NCBI RefSeq assembly: GCF_030503675.1
Contig: NZ_CP129964.1
Coordinates: 248,001 to 312,000, forward strand
Direction: 5' to 3'
From: Lutimonas zeaxanthinifaciens
Lineage (GTDB): Bacteria > Bacteroidota > Bacteroidia > Flavobacteriales > Flavobacteriaceae
DNA: 64,000 nt
Position 1 is the stretch's first letter. Every line of letters starts with the position of its first letter. The translations under genes were made by a program, and so were the position numbers. Below are positions 8,402-15,904 of this stretch, in pieces. The notes below the pieces were generated by a model, which saw only the letters and a list, made by a program, of their open reading frames with translations, was not told where the DNA came from and ran no database searches.

Positions 8402-8439
8402 TTAATAGCGATTGATTCGTTTAAAATAAAAATTGAAAA

Positions 8440-8868
8440 ATGAAAGATAAGATTCTAGTATTATGTACCGGAAATTCCTGCAGAAGTCAAATGGCCGAAG
8501 GGTTTTTAAAAGAATTTGATGCTGAACTTCAGGTGTATTCGGCGGGGACAGACCCTTCACACGAAGTGCATCCTAAGGCGGTCCAGGTGATGAAGGAATT
8601 AGGGATAGACCTTAGTGCCCACAGCCCGGAAAACGTAGATAAATATCTCGATATGTCATTTGACTATGTGATTACCGTATGCGGAAGTGCAAAAGAAACC
8701 TGCCCTAGATTTTTAGGAGACGTAAAGCATCATTTGCATATCGGATTTGAAGACCCTGCGGATGCTACCGGAACCGAAGAGGAAATTCTCAGCGAATTCA
8801 GATCCATAAGGGATGAAATCAAAGAGGATTTTCATAAATTTTATGTTGAAAAAGTGAAATCGAACTAA
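8440..8868 (+). CDS. arsC: Arsenate reductase, LMW-phosphatase/thioredoxin type
   Basis: A 142-residue arsenate reductase that converts arsenate to arsenite for export by Acr3. The low-molecular-weight phosphatase loop CTGNSCRS (C9, C14, R15) and the redox pair C81/C88 in CGSAKETCPRF match the thioredoxin-coupled enzymes of the S. aureus type. A DPADATGT segment supplies the catalytic Asp region. Last gene of the operon; its stop codon overlaps the end of the convergent flavoprotein gene by 4 nt. Confidence 0.95.
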   Translation: MKDKILVLCTGNSCRSQMAEGFLKEFDAELQVYSAGTDPSHEVHPKAVQVMKELGIDLSAHSPENVDKYLDMSFDYVITVCGSAKETCPRFLGDVKHHLHIGFEDPADATGTEEEILSEFRSIRDEIKEDFHKFYVEKVKSN

Positions 8869-10082
8869 ATGGATGAAATTGCCCGGGCGGCTATAAAACC
8901 TCCCGTCCAGGCATTTTGGAAATTAAATCCTCCTGTTAATCCGTCAATGTTGAGGACCTCACCGGCAAAATACAGATTGGGGTGAATCCTGCTCTCGAAG
9001 CGTTTAAAATTGATCTCCTTTAAATCCACACCTCCTGCCGTTACAAATTCCTCCTTAAAGGTTGTTTTACCTTTTACCGATAAAGTAGAATCGGTTAGGA
9101 TTTCACTTAAAGATTCCAGTCGTATCTTTGAGAGATCGGACCAGTTTTGATGAGGATCTATGGAAGCCTTTGCTAACATATTTTCCCAAAAGCGTCGAGG
9201 AATTTCTGGATAGGGAGAACGCAAGCCTATCTTTTTTTTTGGATTTTCAGTCTTAAACAACCGAAGTTTTTCATCGGTCTCGTCTTTCGAAGAATTTATC
9301 CAGTTCAAGGATATTCGAAAATCATAGTTGGAAGCTGCGAGCTCCAAAGCGGCAAGGGAAGATAATTTTAAGACAGCCGGACCGCTTAAACCCCAATGTG
9401 TTATAAGAACAGGGCCGTGTGCATTACGTTTTAAACCTTTTATCGATATCCGGGCATCGGGTACCGAAATTCCCGGAATATTCTTAAGCAGAGGATCTTT
9501 TATGTTAAAGGTAAAAAGTGAAGGTACCGGATCTACAATCGTATGGTCCAGCTTCTTTATGAGCTCCCACATTTTACTGTTCCCTCCTGCAGTTATGAGA
9601 AGGTTTTCAGCTCTGAACTGATCTGTTTTGGTTGCCACTTCAAATCCATTTTCAGTGATCTTGATCTGATTGACATTTTGATTTAACAAGACCTCGATCC
9701 CTGCTTTTTCTGCACTGTTAAGAAAGCAATCTATGATGGTTTGTGAGTTGTTGGATACGGGAAATATACGCATATCGTCTTCAACCTTTAATTCGATTCC
9801 TCTTGTTTCAAACCATTCGATTGTATCACCTGTCATAAAAGTATGAAAGGGCCCCAGGAGCTCTTTTTCACCTCTGGGATAATATGATACGAGTTCTTTT
9901 GGATCAAAACAGGCATGGGTCACATTACATCTTCCTCCTCCCGAAACTTTTACCTTTTGAAGGACCTTACTGCTTTTTTCAAGGATAGTAACATTTAAGC
10001 CTGAGTTGGATTCAGCTATATTGATAGCGGCAAAAAAGCCTGCCGCACCTCCACCAATGATAAGAACATCTTTCTGATCCAT
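8865..10082 (-). CDS. HI0933-family FAD-dependent oxidoreductase
   Basis: A 405-residue NAD(P)/FAD flavoprotein of the HI0933/YhiN family, substrate unknown. The dinucleotide fold starts with GGGAAGFFAA (10-19), followed by the family segment VSGGGRCNVTH and, near the C-terminus, FAGEVLNIDGLTGGFNFQ, the second FAD-contact motif. Its ATG shares one base with the stop of the GYDIA kinase gene (TGATG), so the two are translationally coupled. The co-location with mevalonate and pantothenate genes gives no clear functional hint. Confidence 0.9.
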   Translation of the reverse strand: MDQKDVLIIGGGAAGFFAAINIAESNSGLNVTILEKSSKVLQKVKVSGGGRCNVTHACFDPKELVSYYPRGEKELLGPFHTFMTGDTIEWFETRGIELKVEDDMRIFPVSNNSQTIIDCFLNSAEKAGIEVLLNQNVNQIKITENGFEVATKTDQFRAENLLITAGGNSKMWELIKKLDHTIVDPVPSLFTFNIKDPLLKNIPGISVPDARISIKGLKRNAHGPVLITHWGLSGPAVLKLSSLAALELAASNYDFRISLNWINSSKDETDEKLRLFKTENPKKKIGLRSPYPEIPRRFWENMLAKASIDPHQNWSDLSKIRLESLSEILTDSTLSVKGKTTFKEEFVTAGGVDLKEINFKRFESRIHPNLYFAGEVLNIDGLTGGFNFQNAWTGGFIAARAISSI

Positions 10083-10993
10083 CAGCTTTTTATCATATTT
10101 TCAAAAGGGATCACCGTGGGATACCCTCTGGATTTAAAATAATCCGGACTAAGATCATTTCCCGCAGCAAGGATAAAATCTCCCCCCCAGCCACCTAAGC
10201 TCTTAATCTGCCCATTGTAGTCTTCAAATAATCGTTTTTGAATGGGTTTGGTTTCAAGAATTTCAGAAATAATGCTTTCATGTCTTCCCAACAAACTTTT
10301 AAATTGATCGAGTTCAGAAGTAATTGAAAGTGAATGGGAGATTGATGAGATGTCCTCTATATTTTTCTGACTCACCTTTTTACTTCTGTATAGTTTGATA
10401 CTATCACTGCTAACTTGTTTTTTGTTGAGATGAACAAAATAAAGATTCTTTACAAATGGCGGGCTAAAGGCCACGGGTTCCACTTTGGGTATGTTTTGCT
10501 GCAATTGATAAAGTATTGGCGACTCAGAACTTGCACATGCAATATCATATCCACTACCTCCAAAACTGCTGAACAAAAGCTCAAAAGGATCTACATCAGC
10601 CCAGGAAGCAATGTTATTAATTAGCGTTGAAGAGCTTCCCAGCCCCCAATCTCTGGGGAATTCCAGTTTATTCTTAATTTCAAAGCCTCGAGAATCGGAA
10701 AGAAAATCTGAATTCATTGCTTTGGCACGGGTGAGAATTCTGACCAGGGTTTGTGCTACCTTCTCTTCTCCATGAAAAGAAACCACCTGCAGATCGGGTA
10801 GGTTTAACTCAGCCTTAAACCAGATTTGGTCCTTGTGAGTTTTACTGATCCATAGAAGCGTATTTTCTGTTTCAATGGGATGAATCAACATTGTCTGGCC
10901 TTGCTGAGTGGGTAAAGCCAAAGATAAGGCACCATCCAAAACCAGGTATTCACCGCTTAAAAGTAGTTTTCCGCTGCTGTAGAAGTTTTGCAT
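10082..10993 (-). CDS. GYDIA-family GHMP kinase (candidate phosphomevalonate kinase)
   Basis: A 303-residue GHMP-superfamily kinase carrying the name-giving GYDIA motif (148-152) in GGSGYDIACASS, motif 1 at SGKLLLSGEYLVLDGALSLA (start residue 7), the ATP loop DWGLGSSSTL (115-124) and a C-terminal glycine motif SLGGWGGDF. Mevalonate kinase-like and decarboxylase genes lie at 986-3140, but no phosphomevalonate kinase of the usual type is visible. This protein is the natural candidate for that step. The hairpin at 11009-11033 precedes it in the transcript. Confidence 0.88.
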   Translation of the reverse strand: MQNFYSSGKLLLSGEYLVLDGALSLALPTQQGQTMLIHPIETENTLLWISKTHKDQIWFKAELNLPDLQVVSFHGEEKVAQTLVRILTRAKAMNSDFLSDSRGFEIKNKLEFPRDWGLGSSSTLINNIASWADVDPFELLFSSFGGSGYDIACASSESPILYQLQQNIPKVEPVAFSPPFVKNLYFVHLNKKQVSSDSIKLYRSKKVSQKNIEDISSISHSLSITSELDQFKSLLGRHESIISEILETKPIQKRLFEDYNGQIKSLGGWGGDFILAAGNDLSPDYFKSRGYPTVIPFENMIKS

Positions 10994-11008
10994 TTTAAAT
11001 ATCTTCTT

Positions 11009-11033
11009 GATTAGGTATTAAAAATACCTAATC
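11009..11033 (-). repeat. Perfect hairpin spanning a stop codon in an operon
   Basis: GATTAGGTATT and AATACCTAATC form 11-bp perfect arms with a 3-nt loop. The hairpin contains the UPF0104 gene's stop codon and ends 16 nt before the GYDIA kinase ATG. On the minus-strand transcript it is followed by AAGAAG rather than T, so it is not a classical terminator. Confidence 0.85.
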
Positions 11034-11999
11034 TTCTTCTTTGTTATAAATTGGAAGGACTAAAAAGGAGAGGCCCCCAAAGAACAGAACCATAACGGTT
11101 TGGGCGGTCCACATGATCCATCCAAAGGCCAGGGCCGGATTTTCATCAATCCCGTAAAGGGTGAGGGCACTGGCCACAAAAATAGGATAGGACCCCAGGC
11201 CACCATTAGTCAGTGCCATACTTAATCCGCCTACTACAAAACCTACAATGATGGCTCCAAATGCCAGATGAGTAGTCTCAGGCAATGCAAAAGTCACCAC
11301 ATAGAACATAAGGACATACATCACCCAGATGAAAAAAGTATGAAAGATAAAGGCCCATTTTTTCTTCATTTTGAAAATGCTCCCGATCCCTTGAATCAGG
11401 CCAATGACAAAGTTTTGAATTTTTATGGCAAACGGATGCTTTGATTTCCGGATCAGCCAGATAAAAACCACTCCAAGCATTCCCATTGCTGCCAAAAAAT
11501 AATATGTATAACCGGAGCTTCCGTCGTCCTCAGAAAACAGGTAAGAAGAGAGAAGCTCTGTCTGAAAAATAAAGGCCAATCCTATGATTCCGAGCAGCAT
11601 AACGGCGTCTGCAACTCTTTCAGAGACGATGGTTCCAAAGGCCTTCTCAAAAGGAATGTTCTCGTATTTGGAAATTGTGGTAGCCCTGGCAATTTCACCA
11701 GCTCGCGGAACGATTAAATTTACGAGATAGGCAACCAGTACCGCCATCACATTATTGGCAAATTTTGGTCTGTACCCCAAAGGATCCAGCATAAACTGCC
11801 ATCGATAGGCTCGAGATAAATGACTGAGAATACCCAAGAACAAGGAACATGCGACCCACCAGTAGTTCGCCGTACGAAACGAATTTTTAATCGCCTCAAT
11901 ATCTTCAGGTTTTAATTTGGACAAGGAATACCAAATAAGAAATACTCCTAAGGCTATTGGGAGTGTGGTAAAAATGATTTTTTTAGAACTAAATTTCAA
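11028..11999 (-). CDS. UPF0104/YbhN-type membrane protein (LPG synthase TM-like)
   Basis: A 323-residue protein with about eight transmembrane helices, matching the flippase/synthase transmembrane domain family (UPF0104, MprF-like without the catalytic domain). Family segments include SHLSRAYRWQFML and NLIVPRAGEIARAT in the first half and NGGLGSYPIFVA near the C-terminus. The only plausible start is TTG at 11999: the in-frame stop of panD lies one codon upstream and the next ATG would remove the first two helices. Substrate unknown; lipid handling is inferred from family. Confidence 0.85.
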   Translation of the reverse strand: MKFSSKKIIFTTLPIALGVFLIWYSLSKLKPEDIEAIKNSFRTANYWWVACSLFLGILSHLSRAYRWQFMLDPLGYRPKFANNVMAVLVAYLVNLIVPRAGEIARATTISKYENIPFEKAFGTIVSERVADAVMLLGIIGLAFIFQTELLSSYLFSEDDGSSGYTYYFLAAMGMLGVVFIWLIRKSKHPFAIKIQNFVIGLIQGIGSIFKMKKKWAFIFHTFFIWVMYVLMFYVVTFALPETTHLAFGAIIVGFVVGGLSMALTNGGLGSYPIFVASALTLYGIDENPALAFGWIMWTAQTVMVLFFGGLSFLVLPIYNKEED

Positions 12000-12002
12000 A
12001 AA

Positions 12003-12353
12003 CTAGGTCAATGAATTATCATTTTCATTGGGGAACACGATAGAAGGTTTAAAAGCTTTCGCCTCTTCAAACTCCAAGGTTGCATAAGAAATAATAATAA
12101 TGATGTCATCTTTGGCAACTTTTCTTGCCGCCGGCCCGTTGAGTACAATATCACCGCTTTTTCTTTCCCCTCTTATGGCATATGTTATAAATCTTTCTCC
12201 ATTGTTGATGTTAACAATGTGAACTTTCTCACCCTCAATTATATTGGCTGCATCCATCAAATCTTCATCAATGGTAATACTTCCGATATAGTTCAAATCA
12301 GACCCCGTTATCCTCACGCGGTGTATTTTTGATTTTACAACTTCAATATTCAT
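12003..12353 (-). CDS. panD: Aspartate 1-decarboxylase
   Basis: A 116-residue pyruvoyl enzyme making beta-alanine from aspartate for pantothenate synthesis. The self-cleavage site Gly24-Ser25 (YIGSIT) and catalytic/binding residues K9, R54 and Y58 fall at the same numbers as in E. coli PanD, and NGPAARKV is intact. It follows panC by 33 nt and is followed after one codon by the TTG start of the UPF0104 gene. Confidence 0.97.
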   Translation of the reverse strand: MNIEVVKSKIHRVRITGSDLNYIGSITIDEDLMDAANIIEGEKVHIVNINNGERFITYAIRGERKSGDIVLNGPAARKVAKDDIIIIISYATLEFEEAKAFKPSIVFPNENDNSLT

Positions 12354-12386
12354 TATTCACTTAAAAAATTAACGGTGCAAAGTTAC

Positions 12387-13229
12387 TCAATTTAGGGCTA
12401 TGTTGTCAATTAATCTTATATCACCGGCAAAAACGGCAATAAATGCCCGGTAACTCACTGTTGGATCGAGTTCGGTTGCTGGCTTAAGATTCTCATTATC
12501 AGCAATTTCAAAATACTCTAGATCAAGCTCTTTGTTCTGAATGAGTTCATTTTTAACAAAACTTTTAACTTTTTCAAGGTCTCCCTGCTGAAACAGTTTC
12601 TTGCCTTTCAGAAGCGTTTGATAGATCTCCGGTGCTGCCTTCCTTTGTTCCTCATTGAGGCGCGTGTTTCTGGAGCTCATGGCAAGTCCATCTATTTCTC
12701 TATAGATTTCGACCGGAATAATATTGACAGTTAGCCCTTCCGTTTTAACCATTTGCTTTATGATCTGAAGTTGCTGAAAATCTTTCTCTCCAAAATAGGC
12801 TTTATTCGGAGAAGTGATCATAAAAAGTTTTTTCACAATGGTGGCGACGCCGTTAAAATGACCTGTCCTGAATTTTCCTTCCATTTCTTTGTCAAGCCCT
12901 TTAAAATCGAACGATTCTGCCACCGTATTACCCTGGTAAATCTCTTCGATTGTAGGTGTAAAAACAAAATCACATCCTCTTTTTTCCAAGGCTTCAAGGT
13001 CTGATTCGAGGGTACTTGGATAATGGATCAGATCTTCTTTTTTGTCAAACTGGGTAGGATTTACAAAGATACTGGCAATAACAATATCATTTTCATTTTT
13101 AGCCTTGTCAATAATGGAGAGATGGCCTTCGTGAAGCGCACCCATGGTCGGAACGAGACCAACCGTTTTATTCTGGTTGAGTCTCTCCAGACTTTGTTGA
13201 AGAGATTTTATGGTTTTAAAAACCTCCAT
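12387..13229 (-). CDS. panC: Pantothenate synthetase
   Basis: A 280-residue cytosolic ligase joining pantoate and beta-alanine with ATP. The nucleotidyl-transferase signature PTMGALHEGHLSII (28-41), FVNPTQF, AYFGEKDFQQLQI and the KMSKS-like MSSRNTRL are all present; length is normal. It heads a minus-strand operon with panD, UPF0104, the GYDIA kinase and the HI0933 flavoprotein. The 102-nt gap to the divergent 13332 gene holds candidate -7 elements on both strands. Confidence 0.97.
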   Translation of the reverse strand: MEVFKTIKSLQQSLERLNQNKTVGLVPTMGALHEGHLSIIDKAKNENDIVIASIFVNPTQFDKKEDLIHYPSTLESDLEALEKRGCDFVFTPTIEEIYQGNTVAESFDFKGLDKEMEGKFRTGHFNGVATIVKKLFMITSPNKAYFGEKDFQQLQIIKQMVKTEGLTVNIIPVEIYREIDGLAMSSRNTRLNEEQRKAAPEIYQTLLKGKKLFQQGDLEKVKSFVKNELIQNKELDLEYFEIADNENLKPATELDPTVSYRAFIAVFAGDIRLIDNIALN

Positions 13230-13259
13230 TGAGACGTTAAATATTGTTAATTACCGCTT

Positions 13260-13307
13260 CAAACTTAAGATTTTAATTCGAATTTCGCAGATAATTTCGT
13301 AATTTTG
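13260..13307. promoter_or_regulatory. Divergent candidate -7 elements between panC and the GT5-like gene
   Basis: On the minus strand TAAGTTTG (13267-13260) precedes panC; on the plus strand TAATTTTG (13300-13307) precedes the GT5-like gene by 24 nt. Both fit TAnnTTTG; neither has a convincing TTG at the right distance. Confidence 0.4.
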
Positions 13308-13331
13308 CACGGACCAAAAATAGAATGATAA

Positions 13332-14141
13332 ATGAAAGATAAGAGAATCCTTTATATTTCGTCAGAATTAACCCCCTATTTACCGGAAACTGAAGTCTCA
13401 AAAATGGCTTTTGAGGTTCCAAAGGAGATGCACAGTCAGGGTGCACAAATTAGGATGTTCATGCCGAGATTTGGAGTGATCAATGAAAGGAGACATCAGT
13501 TACACGAAGTCATCAGATTATCCGGAATGAATCTGATTATCAATGATATGGACATGCCGTTGATAATCAAAGTAGCCTCTTTGCCTAAAGAACGGATGCA
13601 GGTTTATTTTATAGATAATGAGGAATATTTCAGAAGAAAAGCGGTGTTCACTGACGAGGAAGGAAAATTGTTTCCTGATAATGATGAGAGAGCAATCTTT
13701 TTTGCGAAAGGAGTCGTCGAAACAGTGAAAAAACTAAATTGGTCTCCGGATATCATTCATATTCATGGTTGGATGGCTTCACTTTTGCCATTGTACTTAA
13801 GAGAATACTACAAAAATGACCCTCTTTTTGCTGACAGTAAAATAGTTACTTCGGCTTTTAATTACCAGAATTCAGGGGTTTTAAGCGGTGATAAGCTAAT
13901 TGATAAAATTAAGTTTGATCAAATAGCTGAAGAGAAACTTGAATCTTTTACCAAGGGTAATGGAAATAGTTTTGTAAAAGTTGCCATAGAAAATTCGGAT
14001 GCGGTAATTAAGGGAAGTGAGGAGCTAAGTGATGAAATTTCAGAAGTAATTGAGAATCTTGAAATACCGGTTCTGGATTACCAGCCTATTGAAGAATTTT
14101 CAGACGCATATTCCGACTTTTATCTCAACAAAGTTTTATAA
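13332..14141 (+). CDS. Half-length glycogen/starch-synthase-like protein (GT5 N-domain only)
   Basis: A 269-residue protein matching only the N-terminal Rossmann half of GT5 glycogen synthase: ILYISSELTPY at the start, then DIIHIHGWMASLLPLYL about 140-158. The ADP-glucose loop (KxGGLADV in true synthases) is replaced by a non-glycine stretch around residues 19-27, and the whole C-terminal GT-B domain is absent. Catalysis is therefore unlikely. It is followed 29 nt later by a DUF4270 lipoprotein gene, so the pair may be co-transcribed. Role unknown. Confidence 0.8.
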   Translation: MKDKRILYISSELTPYLPETEVSKMAFEVPKEMHSQGAQIRMFMPRFGVINERRHQLHEVIRLSGMNLIINDMDMPLIIKVASLPKERMQVYFIDNEEYFRRKAVFTDEEGKLFPDNDERAIFFAKGVVETVKKLNWSPDIIHIHGWMASLLPLYLREYYKNDPLFADSKIVTSAFNYQNSGVLSGDKLIDKIKFDQIAEEKLESFTKGNGNSFVKVAIENSDAVIKGSEELSDEISEVIENLEIPVLDYQPIEEFSDAYSDFYLNKVL

Positions 14142-14170
14142 TAAATTGCTTTAACATACAAGAATAGTTT

Positions 14171-15796
14171 ATGCTTAAAAGAATAGCCATTTTTAAAAAT
14201 ATTGGTATAGGATTGATATTTTTATTAGGAATCGTTTCCTGTGAAAAGGATCTTGAAGATATTGCCGTTGACTTAACGGGACAAAGACCCTTTGAGGTAG
14301 GAGATTCGATCTTTGAGGTTATTGCTTACCATCGAAATGTTGATTCTTCGCGAGTGGATAATAATGAACCGGATAATGCACAGTTGAATGCCCCTTTAGG
14401 CCTTTTAGGAGTCAATACGGATATGACTTTTGGTGCTATGAATAGTGATTTGATCTCTCAGGTCTTGCTTCCTTTGACTGGGGCTGATTTTGGGGATAAT
14501 GCAATTATCGACAGGGTAGTTTTGGATATTCCCTATTTCGCCACCAGGGATGGCGACCAAAGTGCTGTTGACCCTGAAACTGGCTTACCTATCATAAATG
14601 AAGGTGGAGATACACTTAAGGTTCCCAATTTTACGTTAGATTCAATCTATGGAAATAAGGATTTTGAGTATCAGATCGAAGTATTTGAATTAGGAACTTT
14701 TCTAAATTCACTCGACCCGGATGATCCTACCAAACCAAAGTCTTATTATTCTGATAAGGAGTATGAATTGAGAGATGAATTGTTCTCAGGAGGCTTCATA
14801 CCCAACCGAAATGACACAGTACTATATGTGGAAAGACGTCATTTGGATGGTGATCCGTCCACAGTAGATGACATTGATACCATCAAAACAGAGACCGCTG
14901 CGCCTTCAATAAAATTTGATTTGGATGAACAATTTTTTAAGGAAAGGTTCGTCGAACATGACAATCCGTTCGATTTTGAAAATAACGGAAACTTTGTACG
15001 CTACTTTAGAGGATTATATGTGGATGCAGAAGGATTTGACGGTTCTCTTTTGAATCTTCAGGTTTCTAATGCCAGCATGACCATTTATTATACCAATGAT
15101 GTGGTGACCGATGAACCAGACGATGAAGATTTGAATGGTAATGGAATAAATGGAGAAGAGGATGTAGTCGTCAAAACCAAACAAGGGCAACGTTATAATT
15201 TAGGAGGGGTTCGTACTTCAAAGTATAACAGAAATTATGCCGGTTCCGAGATAGAGCGACCTCTGACAAATCCTGATACGGAAACAGGAGAAGCGAATTT
15301 ATATCTTCAGGGTGCGGCGGGATCTGAAATTATTATTGAGGTCTTCGATGAAGAAACGCTAGATTACCTCAGACAGCAAAACTTTTTGATCAATGAGGCT
15401 AACCTTGTTTTCTATTTAGACGGGGATCAGGATGAAATTCCATCCCGATTACTCTTATACAAGTACGATTTCAATTCATTTATTGATGATTTCTACAGTT
15501 TCAGATATGGGGCAGACGTGTTTGGAGGAGAGTTGGAATATGATGATGAGGGCAATCCTGAGAAATATAAGTTCAGGATTACTGAATATATGAACAGAGT
15601 CCTGAAGGGTGATGATCCAATTGCAATGTCAAAACTTGCTTTAAAGAACCTTGTAAATACGGATTTTCCTCAGGGAGCGGTTCGCGATACTACGGTAAAT
15701 GACTGGAACTGGATCCCAAAAGGGGTGGTATTGCATGGAAATAAACCAAAAGACAATACAAAACGGATAAAATTGGAAATGTTTTTTTCAAAATAA
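14171..15796 (+). CDS. DUF4270 lipoprotein
   Basis: A 541-residue secreted lipoprotein: basic N-terminus, hydrophobic stretch, and lipobox-like GIVSC ahead of EKDLEDIAVDL. The remaining sequence is rich in Asp/Asn and beta-type segments, with short Asp-rich loops (DEPDDEDLNGNGINGEEDV) that may bind calcium. DUF4270 is common in Bacteroidota and placed on the cell surface or periplasmic side; its function is not known to me. It is followed by a structured region (15822-15872) before glmS. Confidence 0.88.
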   Translation: MLKRIAIFKNIGIGLIFLLGIVSCEKDLEDIAVDLTGQRPFEVGDSIFEVIAYHRNVDSSRVDNNEPDNAQLNAPLGLLGVNTDMTFGAMNSDLISQVLLPLTGADFGDNAIIDRVVLDIPYFATRDGDQSAVDPETGLPIINEGGDTLKVPNFTLDSIYGNKDFEYQIEVFELGTFLNSLDPDDPTKPKSYYSDKEYELRDELFSGGFIPNRNDTVLYVERRHLDGDPSTVDDIDTIKTETAAPSIKFDLDEQFFKERFVEHDNPFDFENNGNFVRYFRGLYVDAEGFDGSLLNLQVSNASMTIYYTNDVVTDEPDDEDLNGNGINGEEDVVVKTKQGQRYNLGGVRTSKYNRNYAGSEIERPLTNPDTETGEANLYLQGAAGSEIIIEVFDEETLDYLRQQNFLINEANLVFYLDGDQDEIPSRLLLYKYDFNSFIDDFYSFRYGADVFGGELEYDDEGNPEKYKFRITEYMNRVLKGDDPIAMSKLALKNLVNTDFPQGAVRDTTVNDWNWIPKGVVLHGNKPKDNTKRIKLEMFFSK

Positions 15797-15821
15797 ATCC
15801 ATATTTTCGTCCAGTAATGAT

Positions 15822-15872
15822 CCTGACAGTTTAAAGGAGTTCTCAACCTTTGCAATAGATTGTCAGGTTTTT
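15822..15872 (+). terminator. Possible nested-hairpin terminator after the DUF4270 gene
   Basis: CCTGACA (15822-15828) can pair with TGTCAGG (15861-15867), enclosing an inner AAAGG/CCTTT hairpin (15834-15851); five T follow. The long loop makes an ordinary terminator uncertain; it could also be a leader structure of glmS. Confidence 0.4.
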
Positions 15873-15904
15873 CGTTGTTTAAATGAACTAAAAACTCAAA
15901 TAAT

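Noticed and set aside
15797-15904. glmS ribozyme upstream of glmS.
   Set aside because: The leader is only 108 nt and the conserved ribozyme core sequences are not visible; a nested hairpin is all that can be seen.
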